A stretch of 64,000 bases of DNA, from contig OY811974.1 in assembly GCA_963681505.1 (NCBI GenBank), positions 11,292,988 to 11,356,987 on the forward strand, in the 5' to 3' direction. The notes below the pieces were generated by a model that was not told the origin of the DNA, did not search any database, and saw only the letters and a list, made by a program, of their open reading frames with translations. Made by a program: the position numbers and the translations under genes. Positions 36,011 through 47,178 of this stretch are shown piece after piece. This DNA comes from Eunapius fragilis. Its lineage: Eukaryota; Porifera; Demospongiae; Spongillida; Spongillidae. How positions within the stretch are numbered: the stretch's first letter is position 1; each line of letters begins with the position of its first letter.

Positions 36011-36750
36011 CAGGGTGTCCTTGAAAGAACGCAATGCTTTTAAACAAATATAATTCTTTTATAGGATTGTCAATCTAAATGAATGTATGCAAATACACGT
36101 TTAGTCAAATACGAATTGCATTATTAAAGTTAACGGTTCGTAAGATAAAATATATTATAATATTTTATGACAACTTTACACTTCAGAATAACCTTGAGAA
36201 TAGTTTGAAAAATATGAAATTTAAGTGGTGTTTTAGTAGTTAATATTGAAAATAACAAATCAAACTTGAAAATGCTTAACGTCCACTACAATTTTAATTA
36301 ACTTAATAACTCACCATTGCATAAGCTAATACCAAAAAATGGTGTTTTTTACTTCATTTAATAATGGACTTATTATTAATATTAGTTATCCCATAACAGC
36401 TTCAACATTAATTACTTTAAAGCAAGTTATAATCTTAAATTTTAATAACTCACTATTGAACTTAGTAAATTGAAATCAGTGCTGTTCCACTGCATATTCA
36501 GATCTTGGTTGCTAGTAGTTATTAAAATCAATTATCTCTAACCGTAATCTTGAATAACTTTGATAATGTGGGCTTTGAATATTTTGATTTATGATGGTTT
36601 TGATACAATTACTTTGTGATGGTTTTGATACATAGGATTTTTAGTATTTGGCTAACCACTGCAACATATGTTAAAGCAATCAAGCAGTTAATTAATTTCA
36701 ATCCTGAACTATAGGGATTTAAAAGCATTGCATTCTTTCATGGACACCTG
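36011..36750. mobile_element. 740-bp mariner-type non-autonomous element
   Basis: Inverted ends CAGGGTGTCCTTGAAAGAAC at 36011 and the complement ending CATGGACACCTG at 36750, about 35 bases long. Both are flanked by TA, the Tc1/mariner target dinucleotide. The inside is AT-rich with no transposase. Confidence 0.75.
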
Positions 36751-36752
36751 TA

Positions 36753-37449
36753 CAACAGCACTGACACTGAGGCAACCATATGTTACACGTCTGGGAGGCT
36801 TATTTATTGATCCAGAGCTTGCATCTCCTGACAATGAGGATCTACTAAGTAGCTTTGAAGTGCACTACATCCATAGCAGGAAAGAACTATAAAATTGATT
36901 GAATTTTCCAGCAGGCATTTGAATAGCACGGTTGCCAAGGTATTATGAATATCATTTTTTTGCCTGATGTATTAGCACACAAGCGCGTTTACTTCCAGAA
37001 ACTATGCAGGAATATTTACTAGTATATGAATGATACATACCACTTTTTCAATGCTGTCAGGCTAGTGTGCTGTTATGGGATTAAACACTTTATTGGGAAT
37101 GATTTTAAACTCTGCAGTTATTGAAGCAGTATTTTCCTGCTTAACATTTGTCGTGATTTTTGTATTAAATTGCTTGATTGCAACACTGTAGAACTTACAT
37201 TATGAATTCAGACTATTTTCTGAGGTCATTTAGAATTCAGTTTGAAATTAAATGCCGATATTTGAGTTTTCCATATTTTATGCTAGTAGGTTGTGTGCAG
37301 CTGTGAATTAGCAACAACATGCCATGATTAGAATCACAATATCACCTTGTCTTTGATTATAAGATAGGTTCTCCTTAGATCAGTTCGTAACACAAGAAGC
37401 GAGCAGACATTTTTATAGCTGATAGTTAAAGTGAATGAATTTTTTACAG
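36753..37449. other. Region upstream of the RING/TRAF exon
   Basis: At 36753-36892 an open stretch (QPYVTRLGGLFIDPELASPD, then FEVHYIHSRKEL and a stop) has coding-like composition in AT-rich surroundings, but no domain was recognised. The first exon of the RING/TRAF gene was not found. Confidence 0.35.
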
Positions 37450-38680
37450 GATTGGTGGATATAATTGTGAATTTGTTGATGTCCCTCACGATGATGACTA
37501 CTGTGTCATCTGTCTTCTCCCTGCTCGAGACCCTCAACAAACCAAGTGTGAGTGTGCCAAGCTGTACTGCAAGTCATGTTATAACCAGCAGAAAAGCACC
37601 TCAGGGAAATGCCCCACATGTCGCCAACCACTGGACGCATTTCCTGATAGGAAGAGTGCTAGAAAGGTTAAAGGTATGAAAGTGAAATGTACCTCTATCG
37701 GCTGCTGCTGGATAAATGAGCTAGGATCCCTTGAGAAACATCTGGAGGAAACATGTGGCTTTGTATTAATGCCCTGTGCTAATGGCTGTGATAAACATTT
37801 GATACGAAGTGAGCATCCCTCACATTGCACTGAAGAGTGTCCTCTTCGATGGTACACATGTGAGCATTGCAGTTCAGAAGGAACATATAAGGAGATGACT
37901 GGTGGCCATCTTGATGAGTGTCCTGATCTCATAGTACCCTGTCCCAACAATGGATGTGGAGTTAGCATTAAAAGAAAGCAAATGGCATCTCATCACTTGG
38001 AGTGTCCATATGCGACTATCGATTGCCCTTATAAGGATGTCGGGTGCACTTACATATCATCAAGATATATGATGGCTTATCACAAAACCAACTCTTGTGA
38101 TCACCATCTTGATCTAGCAATGTTACAACTGAAAGTGCAAGATAAAAAAATCTCAGGTATGGAGATCCTCCATAATCAGCAGAAATGCGCTCAGTGTGTT
38201 ATTAGGATGCCTCGGTTCAATGTACTGAGAGCTAGTAATGAAATATGGTACAGTCCAGGATTTTATACCCATACTGGTGGCTATAAGATGTGCCTTTGTG
38301 TGTATGCCAATGGAGATAGTGATGTTGAAGGTACACATGTGTCAGTATTCATGTACCTGATGAAGGGAGAGAATGATAATACCCTCACATGGCCAATCAG
38401 ATACAAGTGTACAATCACCCTCCTTAACCAGCTCAGGGATGAAGGTCATTATACAGACATTTTGGAGTGCCTTGGTGATGAATCAGATGAATACAATCAC
38501 CGAGTAATCAGTGGAGAGCAGTCAGAAGACGGGTGGGGTAGCTATCAGTTCATTCCTCATGATAGCCTGGGACTCCAGGAAGATAATCAGTGTCAGTATT
38601 TGAAGGATGACAGCCTCTACTTCAGAGTACAAGTGGAATTTCTTCCAGGCTGCAAGCCATGGCTGATGGTAACTGTCTGA
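37450..38680 (+). CDS. TRAF-like protein: RING, TRAF-type zinc fingers, MATH domain
   Basis: One long exon after acceptor TTTTTTACAG (ends 37449), 410 codons to TGA at 38678-38680; the first nucleotide completes a split codon. RING at about 37501-37625 (CVICLLP, CECAKLYCKSC, CPTCRQPL). TRAF-type zinc fingers at about 37685-38110 (VKCTSIGC, HCTEECPLRWYTCEHC, DECPDLIVPCPNNGCG, LECPYATIDCPYKDVGCTY). A short coiled stretch follows, then a MATH/TRAF-C domain at about 38210-38680 (YSPGFYTHTGGYKMCLCVYA, WPIRYKCTITLLNQ, DDSLYFRVQVE). Family role: E3 ligase or adaptor at the cytoplasmic face of receptors. The upstream exon with the start codon was not identified. Paralogs: 1-408 (edge-truncated) and 45852-46796 (broken). 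Confidence 0.92.
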
Positions 38681-38689
38681 TGTGTTTAT

Positions 38690-39299
38690 TACAACTGATT
38701 GAGATGTTAGGTCTTAATTGTGATTTAATTAATAATTGTTACTTCAGTGTTTCCAATTAACTTCTCCTGTTTATTCTGTATGTGCTGATAAACTTTTGCA
38801 TTATGAATGGTCCTAAGTGTAGTATGCTCTTTTCTTCAAAAAGATAAATCAGGGGTGGTGTACATCTGATTGGTATGGTGATAGCTGGATGGGAGGTGGG
38901 ATGGGCAAGCCTTGACGCATGGGATGGCACCTTACTCTAACTTGAACTCAGGATCTCGAAAAAAAAATTAAAATGAGCAACAATTATAATTGGGCCATAG
39001 CTTCTCTTTGCTGAGTACATACAATGTTATTGAACGCAGCACATGTACACAGCTGACATCAACAAACCGGCTGGGAGGCATTAGCTAGCTGTTACATGCA
39101 GCTCTTTAAATTATTGGCTTCTCTTCTAAAAAAATACCAATAGCCGAAATTACTAACTCGGTCAAGTTGTGTCACGCAAAGAATAATCCACAGCAATTTA
39201 AAATGACCCGAGGAATATGCACATTGGTGCAAATACGTATAGTATAGGTTTGTTTACAATTCTCCATATTAGAGTATCGGCGAGTAGCTATAGGTTCCG
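38690..39299. other. Intergenic, nothing recognised
   Basis: 3' flank of the RING/TRAF gene. No exon or clear repeat seen. Confidence 0.4.
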
Positions 39300-39569
39300 C
39301 AAGTAAATAAAATCATTCTCTACGAGAAAGTTGGTGGGATATAGGATTTTCAGGCAATTGGTGGTGTAAAAAAGGTCTTATCAGAAGGGAAAATGTAATA
39401 GTCCTATATTTATAGCACATATGTAGGCATATATTGTTTCTGTGCTAAATATAAGACTATTACATTATCCCTTCTGCTAAGACCTTGTTTCCTTGCTTTT
39501 TACACCACCAATTGCCTGCAAATCCTATATCCCACCAACTTTCTCGTAGAGAATGTTTTTATTTACTTG
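39300..39569. mobile_element. ACAAGTAA-family foldback MITE, copy F
   Basis: Full-length hairpin from GCAAGTAAATAAAATCATTC to TTTTATTTACTTG. The inner arms carry CTTATCAGAAGGGAAAATG and TAGTCCTATATTTA. Confidence 0.9.
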
Positions 39570-39834
39570 TTTCATTGATTTTTTTTTGTATGCCGATTCT
39601 AAAACGTCGTCTCGAACTTCAAGGTATCTCGCACGTCGTTTCGCTTGTTCCTTTTTCTGACCTGAAGGCATTTTGATAAAAACAACTTCACTAACAAAAA
39701 CGTTTCACACCAAACGACGATTGAATCACCAAAGAGTTTTCTCTAGTTGTGTGCTATTTATACAGATGCCTTAATTTCTTAATACCGTAATTACGTCACA
39801 CAAGATATCAGGCCGTATAGTCGATTCTGTAATC

Positions 39835-40495
39835 GAGCAATATCTAAAAGGATAACAGTTCTGCGTTGTATCTGTGTCATAAGACGGTGCACTTTTAGAG
39901 AACAAAAATACTCGCCCCCATCGTCCGTACCCAGTCCCACCTAAAATTTCTCAACCGTCGTCGTCTTCAAATTATTCTTCTTATTCTTCCTTCGGGATAG
40001 TTTAACTCACGACAGGACGTTTGTAAAGCACGCCAAGTGTACCAATCGCGTCCGCAGGTTATCTTCAGATGTCTGTTAGTCGCCTAACAGATCGGGCAAT
40101 TAGCTGAAGCGAATTGTACCTTATTTGGTGTTGATCTCCAAATAGCATATTACATCAGCTATCACAATGTTCATGACGCACCGGTATAAAATAGCCAGCG
40201 TTACCAAATTCGATGGTTTTACCATGCAATCTCAAGGACAATTCTTCAGATTCCATTCGAGCATCTAAAAGTGGAAAGGTCCAGATGCTGCCAGATCTGC
40301 CAAACGAATGCATGTCAAGCGCGGTACCGAAAGGACCAACAAACGATCACGTTACAGCATCGATAAATGTTGGATCGATGAATTATCAGCATGCATAGTA
40401 TATCGCTAAAATGGAAGGAATAGTTTCCAGCTGTAATAGTTATAGCGGTAGATACTGCGTCTCTCCCCGCTTTATAGTATAATATGCGCTGTTTG
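39835..40495 (+). repeat. Hairpin-headed repeat family, copy 5 (hairpin end missing)
   Basis: Matches the reverse complement of 43300-43970 over about 660 bases, including TTAGAGAACAAAAATACTCG, the trinucleotide run, CATTACGC-free CGCCTAACAGAT, TCAGCTATCACAATGTTCAT and GTTTTACCAT. The sequence upstream of 39835 no longer matches, so the hairpin end is lost. It forms the left arm of a large inverted repeat with the copy at 43300-44092. Confidence 0.8.
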
Positions 40496-40523
40496 AAAAA
40501 TAGGACAAATTTGATTTTTAACA

Positions 40524-42380
40524 TGCAAACCCTAAGTTTTCACTATACTATGATCGAGAGTTTACCTGTTTGGGCTGCTGTGAAGCAAATCAAGCCTGCT
40601 GCAAGAATGATAGAAGAGAAATGGTTACATCATAAATAGTAACTTAAAGTTTACTCGAACGGACGGACACATTGATATGTTATTACTCCTTAGTTCTGAA
40701 AAGAACCGTTTGCTCTGATCAGCACACCCACTTTAGCAACGACATCATTTAAAAATGATATTCATTTAATGATGTCCGCTGTTCTTCATCCTTCCGACTT
40801 GAAGCGTATATTAGAGGGTTTATAACACGATAACTAGACCTGCTTCAGATCTTCGACTGCCTACATGCTCACTTTTACGCAGGATTAAACGCGCCTTAAG
40901 AAATTCCTAAGCAGACACTTAACTTTGCCCTCAAATTGGCCTTCATAGGAAAGCGGAACTCAAACTGTGTCCCGGGTTCGAAATCGGACAACGCAGTTAG
41001 GTGCAAGGTGCAACGCTGCAATGATGTACCGGCGATCAGCGCATTCTGTTGCGAAATTAGCTAAAAACTGTGAGTTTGGAGCAATATAATAGAAAATAAA
41101 AGAGTGCGGTCCGGGAAATCAGGTGACACATTTCATTTGCAATGATACTTATTTGCTAGATGGCTAGCAAAGCTGATTTCGGTTTCAAATTTTGGATATT
41201 TCAAACTATAAGGTTATAAAAATTAAGAGAATTGTAAAATAGCCGAAAAAATTTTAAGGTCAAGTATCACGTTGTTACGCACTGTACATGCAGGAAACAC
41301 ATGCATGTTTGACACGCAAATTAATCACCCCTAATTTGAAGTGAAATATTTCATAGTTTAACGTCTAATGTACCTTCGTCCCTACATGTAGGACAATTAT
41401 CCTATAATTTGAATAGTAGACTGGTCTACTTAGGGTGTAGGGGAAAACGGTTCTCTTGCAAAATCTGAGTCCCTTTAGATGCCCAAAAATATTCAAGATA
41501 CCCATTTATACGCTGTTATGGATAACGTGGTAAGCTATATGATACAAGTTCAATACACGAGCCTACCGCGAGCGCAATAGTGACGTACGAAAGGCCTGGA
41601 GCCGAGAGATGGGACATAAATCGCTAAGGGTTACCGTACAATGAAACCTATGTCATGTCATGTGAATTCATTAACATGTGAACTCGCCCGTATATGGGCA
41701 TTGCTTCGTTTAGGTCCTTAACCATATCATATTTTAGGACCTAAACCATGGTTTAAAGTCTACTGAAACACTCGTCATGCTCGGCGTACCACTTTCAGCA
41801 ACATTTAAAACACTGTCTCAACAACTTCCAGAAATTTCTGAGTCCGGATTATGTAAATTTTAGTAGTCAGATCTACTGACGGCGCAGATAAAAACAGTCC
41901 ACTTGCAAAATCCGGTCCCTATAGATAATACAAGGTACCAACTATAAGCGGTGGTTGTGAATAACGAGGTAAGCTATATGATACAGGCGTTAATTGTTTA
42001 TCGATGAATTTGCACTTTGTGAATTGCGCGCGCTACATCGGACGCTTTGATCGAAGCAAATGCACGCAGAACCGTCAGTTTTATTGCCGTAAGTAAATAC
42101 TCAAAACGTGTTTCTCATAACTGCAGGTCAGGTTGGGGAAAGCACTTACATTTGTAGAGAGCCACAGCGATAAACATCGATGTAAGAAGTCTCATTTCTT
42201 ATCCAAGTTTGGCTCCTGTTGAAAAGAAGACTGAGTAAAGAATGAGTTCGTGTCAGCTTGCGCATGTTTATATTAACTGGAACAGTATACGAGAAAATTT
42301 CGCATCGTTTATAATTCAAATTTTGTTTCTTTATGGGTTTTTCAGCAGGACTATCCAAGCTGAGCCATCGATCAAGCTTT
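40524..42380. repeat. 1.85-kb segmental duplication of the receptor 5' region (copy A)
   Basis: Near-identical to 59050-60870 with scattered substitutions and small indels. It contains the receptor promoter, signal-peptide exon and second exon. The duplication continues as 44380-45125 against 60885-61402, after removal of the 2-kb insertion at 42402-44371. Confidence 0.9.
40566..42195 (-). pseudogene. Orphan signal-peptide exons duplicated from the receptor gene
   Basis: Exon 1 42195-42150 encodes [15 protein letters not shown] with donor T|GTAAGTG. Exon 2 40598-40566 encodes [10 protein letters not shown] with acceptor TTGCAGCAG and donor G|GTAAAC. Both open frames, splice sites and the TATA-like TAATATAAA 72 bases upstream (42267-42275) are conserved with the receptor copy at 60716/59123. 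No downstream domain exon follows: beyond 40500 lies repeat copy 5. It could drive a short secreted or chimeric transcript, or be non-functional. Confidence 0.75.
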
Positions 42381-42690
42381 TTGTTTGGAAGATCTTCAAC
42401 TAAGGCTTGAAACCTGTTAGTTTAGAAGAAAAAAACCGGTTGTAAGAGGTTATTAAAACCGGTCGGTTAAGGTGATTGTTTAAAAAATAACCGGTCGGTT
42501 GAGGTTGTTTGTTTTAAAACAACCGGTTATTTCCGGTTTAACAATTAATTATCGATTATTTATGCATAATCGATGGGAACAAAAGCTAAACCACTGAGCA
42601 CAACCTCGGGCTTTGCGGCCACATGGCAAAATAAGATGGTCCGCGGCGTACCCCTAAGCATGTCGCGGATCCCCTTGTTGCTATATATAA

Positions 42691-42978
42691 CAAGTAATAA
42701 AAACATTCTCTACACGAGAAGGTTGGTGGTATATAGGAATCAAAGGTGAGATGGTGGTGTAAAAAGCAAGGGAACAAGGCTTTTGATTGAAAAGGAAAAA
42801 TGAAATAGACCTATATTAGCCGCATGTTGTCATATTTTAATGTGCGTGCTAATATAGGTCTATTTCATTTTTCCTTTTCAATCAAAAGCCTTGTTCCCTT
42901 GCTTTTTACACCACCATCTCACCTTTGATTCCTATATACCACCAACCTTCTCGTGTAGAGAATGTTTTTATTACTTGT
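42691..42978. mobile_element. ACAAGTAA-family foldback MITE, copy G
   Basis: Full-length hairpin from ACAAGTAATAAAAACATTCT to TTTTATTACTTGT, with almost perfectly complementary arms of about 130 bases. Nested inside the hAT-like element. Confidence 0.92.
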
Positions 42979-43299
42979 TTCCTAAATTTTTCTGGTGCAT
43001 TTGGTATTGTACTTAGTTCTTGAAACGCATAGAATAAGGTAGCATAAACGTCAACTTGCGCGATCATGACAGGTTTATATTAGAATAGCAATTCTGTTGA
43101 GGTGTGTACCAAATATTACACTAGTCCCCAGACTATCTCCATTGAGGAGCAAAGGATTGATAAAGGTTAAAAACGAAGCCATATAATACAAAGAATAAAT
43201 GCACTCTAAGTAAACTGATCTCACGCTATAATCAGATAAACCATGCACCACAATACATGACCAAATTGACGTAAGCAACTTTGGCGTTATACACACATT

Positions 43300-44092
43300 T
43301 CAAACAGCGCATATTACTGTAAAACGGAGAGACGCAGTATCTCTACCGCTGTAACTAAACTATTCCTTCCATTTTAGCGATATACCATATGCATGCTTAT
43401 AATTTATCGATCCAACATTTATCGATGCCGTATAAACGTACCTTTGGGTGGTCGTTTTGTTGTTCCTTTCGGTACCGCGCTTGACATACGCACGTTTGAC
43501 AGATCTGGCAGCATCTGGATCGTTCCACTTTTATATGCTCGAGTGGAATCAGAATTGTCCTCATGAGATTATATGGTAAAACCATCGAATTTGATAACGC
43601 TGGTTATATTATACTGGTGCGTCATGAACATTGTGATAGCTGATGTAATGTGCTATTTGTAGATCAACACCAAATAAGGTACTACTCGCTTCAGCCAATT
43701 GCCTGATCGGTTAGGCGTCTAACAGATACCTGAAGATAACATGCGGACACATCCTGAAGCGATTGGTACACATGGCGTGCTTTACAAACGTTCCTGTCGT
43801 GAGTTATACTCTCCGGAAGGAAGAAGAAGAAGAAGAAGACGACGACGACGGAGGAGAAATTTTAGGTGGGACTGGGTACGGACGATGGGGACGAGTATTT
43901 TTGTTCTCTAAAAGTACACCGTCTTATGACATATGTATAACGCAGAACTGTTCTCCTTTTTGATATTGCTCGATTGCCACTAAAAGCGAAGTGACCCGAC
44001 TCTTGGCTGTCCCGCTAGACGCGAGTGACGTTTTTTTAATGACATTCATGATACTGCAGGATTCCTATATGGAACCTACTCGCGTAGGTTCC
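43300..44092 (-). repeat. Hairpin-headed repeat family, copy 3
   Basis: Minus-strand order: hairpin GGAACCTAC-GCGA-GTAGGTTCC (44092-44071), ATATAGGAATCC, CATTAAAAAAACG, GTGGCAATCGAGC, GAGAACAAAAATACTCG, GTC/TTC trinucleotide run (43821-43850), then about 480 bases matching copy 5. It contains a small Cys-rich ORF (43585-43397, RCCQICQTCVCQARYRKEQQ) that is frameshifted in copy 5, so probably not a gene. Nested in the hAT-like element. Confidence 0.8.
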
Positions 44093-44379
44093 GATTAAGT
44101 ATCACCATGAATACAACAAAGAGAAGAATCTCTTCGTTGTTCGCTTTCGTCCGCTTATTGTTTTCTCGTGCCCAGCATTATTGGTGTATGTAAGACGTAC
44201 GTGACGCCACTTGCAATAAAATATCAACCGGTCGGTTAAATTTTTAACAACCGGTTGAAGCGGTTATTTAGCTGAAATAGAACCGGTTGAGGCGGTTGTT
44301 TAATTCTCGCGATCGGTTAACCGTCGGTTAACCGGTTAATCTGAGCTCCGGCACAACGGGTTTGAAGCCTTATATATCT

Positions 44380-45125
44380 TCAACCATACAAGCATTAGTT
44401 GAGTCTAATACGGGTAAATTTATAGGGTAGGGCAGAAGGTCCACAATGGTAGGCACCTTAGGCCCCCAGGGGAAGTTGCATGGGTGAGGGTGCGGCGTGG
44501 TAAACTTTTCGTCCCTTCCGAATATGGCTAGTCTATGGTCATACAATGGAGCATGCTTTACCGATTGACGTCGGAATTTTGTTTACCTTGTCCAATATAA
44601 ACTAAATGAGGTAGCAGAGGAATGTTAGGTAGCTGGAAAGTGTGTCAACAACACAATCTGAAGGCATTAACTAGGAAATCGGTATACTTTTTCAAGCGTC
44701 TCGATTTTGCTAACGGTAAACACTGCTTTGAACGCAGATATGCGGATCTCAGCGGACTTTATATACGAGCTGGAAATTTACTGGGTTTACAACCCGATCG
44801 AGGTACGTACAACTGACCGAATGTTTGAACGGGTCCTGACCTATGGAGCAGTTAGACGATTGTCTTCCTGTGTGTTTTATTTCTTACTTGAGGGAATCCA
44901 TCTCCTGGAATCGAACCGTAACATCTCTATAATTAGGTACATAGATAAGTGCCACTTCCTTAAAGCAACTAGGAACAGTGAGTACAGTGTCTTGATTGGA
45001 TGACGAGTCCTTTTATTTAACAAAAATCATTGGTGTATTCGTGCCTGGTACATTTTATCTGATTTTGTTTAGTTACGCTGAGGCTAAGTACCCTATTAAC
45101 CACTCCTGCTTCAGATGGATACGTG
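44380..45125. repeat. Continuation of the segmental duplication (matches 60885-61402)
   Basis: Shared GGGTAGGGCAGAAGGTCCAC, AACTGACCGAA and AAAGCAACTAGGAACAGTGA blocks in the same order and spacing. Small ORFs here (44622-44816, 44707-45003) are not conserved in frame in the other copy. Confidence 0.8.
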
Positions 45126-45444
45126 GTCTGTCACGTGGAAAAGTGTCCGTCGGAGTAGAATGCTCTCTCGGACATGTTACTCAGGAGTAAACTTCCCCTA
45201 ATTTCATAGTCATAATTTGTAAATTGCAATTGCGAAGCCTTGTGCATGGTGTATACGCTTGTTAACCACTACATCGATAAGGAGCGCACAGCTTGACTTA
45301 TCAGATAATGTATGTGACTTCAACTACATTTATGTGGATGAGAGGACAGATTAGGAAGCAGCTTAAAAGTTAGCACCACATTCCTCAGCACTACATTCCA
45401 ATTACTTTCTAACGTCGCAAGTGATAAAAACATTCTATATTATA

Positions 45445-45685
45445 TGGGGTCGAGGCAGTGAAAAGGGACCTAGCGCATATTATAAAACTTTCCATCAAAG
45501 TCCACGCGTGCAATAAAAATGTACGCGTAATTAAAAATTCGGGACCCTGTAACTCCATGATGGACAGGCTAATTTCCAGTGCGTAAGAAAGAAATTGTAG
45601 AGGACATAGGTGTCTCTTCGAATATGAAATAATTTGAAAACTTGAAAAAATATTCGCTAGGTCCCTTTTCGCTGCCTCGACCCCA
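45445..45685. mobile_element. Foldback element with GGTCGAGGCAG ends
   Basis: The ends TGGGGTCGAGGCAGTGAAAA and GGCAGCGAAAAGGGACCTAG (reverse complement of the right end) are inverted repeats of about 35 bases. A diverged relative lies at 58492-58904. No ORF. Confidence 0.75.
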
Positions 45686-45851
45686 TGTGTAATAAAAGTT
45701 ATAAACGTCCGTTAATGAATGGTTAACACTAACGATATATAAGAAGGTTGTGGTACTTATCAAAGGTGATGGTGGTGTACACTTAACTACAACAGTTATT
45801 CAGATTGATGCATTTTGCCAGTTGACAAACAGGTTACCACTAACTGTAATA

Positions 45852-46796
45852 TTATACAAACATGTCACAATCACCCTGTGCATCTTCAGATGGCACAGTT
45901 ACCATCAGCCATGGCTTGCAGGCTGGAAAGACTTCCACTTGTACTCTGAAGTAGAGGCTGTCATCCTTCAAATACTGACACTGTTTATCTTCCTGGAGGC
46001 CCAGCTGATCATGAGGGATGAAATCAGAATAACAACGCCCTTGCCCAATAAGCTTATCACCAGTTATTCCGCTGTTCATTTTAGTTTCTTCATCTTCAGA
46101 GCAAGTGATAGGAGATACATAATGATGATATTTATCTTCAAGTTGGTTGAGGAGGGTGATCGCACACTTATATCTGATTGGCCATGTAAGGGTGTCATCA
46201 TAATCTCCTTTCATCACACATATACACATAGAAACATTTGTACCTGTAACAATACCAATTCCATTTGGATACACCAAAATGCACATCCTATAGCCACAAG
46301 GATGTGTATAGAATCCTGGGCTCTGCCATGTTGTGCTACTGTCTTTCAATAAACTACATTGCAGCATTTTAGTAATGAAAGCAGTGCATTCTTTTCTATC
46401 ATAATGTATCACTTGCTTTTTGAATAGTACCATTGCTAGATCAAGATGGTGGCCACAGGAGGTGGCTTTGTGATCTTCCATTGTATGTCTTTGTGAAGTG
46501 TAGGTACATCATATATCCTTATATGGGCAATCAATGGTCTTGTATGGACACAGTAATTGATGAGCTGCCATTTCATTTCTTGTTGCCTTTTCTCCACATC
46601 CAGTGTTTGAACAGGCAATGATTCCAGGGCACTTATCAAGATGGCTACCCGTCATCTCCCTGTGTGTCCCACTTGATCTACAATACTTGCAAGCACAGCT
46701 TCGTAGTGGACACAATTCAGTACTATGCATGAACAGCTCATCACGTAATACTAACTCTTTGCAGCCAATGTTAACACAGAGCAAACTTCTTCGCAA
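45852..46796 (-). pseudogene. TRAF-like paralog, RING missing, one in-frame stop
   Basis: Minus strand: zinc fingers (LLCVNIGCKELV, ELCPLRSCACKYCR, LDKCPGIIACSNTGCG, LLCPYKTIDCPYKDI) then TGA at 46511-46509, then in the same frame CTYTSQRHTMEDHKATSCGH and a complete MATH domain (SPGFYTHPCGYRMCILVYPN, WPIRYKCAITLLNQ, DDSLYFRVQVE) to a stop at 45854-45852. The intact paralog has Gly at the stop position, so one G-to-T change in the codon explains it. Homology to the paralog begins at about the zinc fingers; no RING is found upstream. A pseudogene, or a stop polymorphism or assembly error in a truncated gene. Confidence 0.85.
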
Positions 46797-46926
46797 AGTA
46801 CAAAACGAGGCTATTGCACGTCCGGAGTACCAAATAATCAGATGTTGAAGTAGTGGTAATTAATGCAAAACTGATTGCGATTCATTTTGATTAGGTGGGC
46901 GAGAATAGGAGAACACAAACGAGGCA

Positions 46927-46959
46927 CCCCACTTCCCCCCCCCCCCCCCCCCCCCCCCT
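46927..46959. repeat. Poly-C tract
   Basis: Nearly uninterrupted C run of about 30 bases. The following sequence (GAGCTTGCTTTACCTGTCC, AGCATGCACAGCCATCA) matches 2373-2415. Confidence 0.9.
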
Positions 46960-47178
46960 TTCCCCCTTTCATGGTCAGATGTATATAATCAGCTTAATAT
47001 TGAGCTTGCTTTACCTGTCCAGCATGCACAGCCATCAGAACGGTGGAAATTCCAGGTCACGTGAATTTAACAGCACGTGACCAACAACAAATTAATATGG
47101 GTCATAATTGCTCATGCCTATAGAATAAAAATACAGCGTGCTACGTATATTAATTTTGAGCACCACAATGGAACTTAG

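Larger units (their letters stand above)
42402..44371. mobile_element. 1.97-kb hAT-like non-autonomous element with AACCGGT subterminal repeats
   Basis: The ends AAGGCTTGAAACCTGTT and its near-complement AACGGGTTTGAAGCCTT form short TIRs. AACCGGT/CGGTTAA motifs are clustered at both ends (at least four at 42430-42540, at least five at 44228-44335), as expected of transposase-binding subterminal sites. Comparison with 60870-60890, which lacks the insert, shows it is an insertion into the segmental duplication. It contains MITE G and repeat copy 3. No exact target duplication was found, although ATCTTCAAC occurs on both sides. Confidence 0.65.

Noticed and set aside
36690..36892. Open frame LKALHSFMDTCTTAL... 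upstream of the TRAF gene
   Set aside because: Its first part is the terminal inverted repeat of the mariner-type element; only the last ~45 codons are outside it and no domain was recognised.
37579..37968. 129-residue minus-strand ORF opposite the RING/TRAF gene, similar to the plus ORF at 4-279
   Set aside because: Both are antisense readings of the paralogous RING/TRAF exons; their similarity simply reflects the sense homology.
40970..41000. GGGTTCGAAATCGG, resembling a tRNA B box (also at 59511)
   Set aside because: No A box, cloverleaf or terminator at the right distance; it is part of the receptor intron 1 duplication.
43397..43585. Cys-rich small ORF (RCCQICQTCVCQ) in hairpin-family copy 3
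   Set aside because: The homologous position in copy 5 (40213-40398) is frameshifted, so the frame is not under selection.
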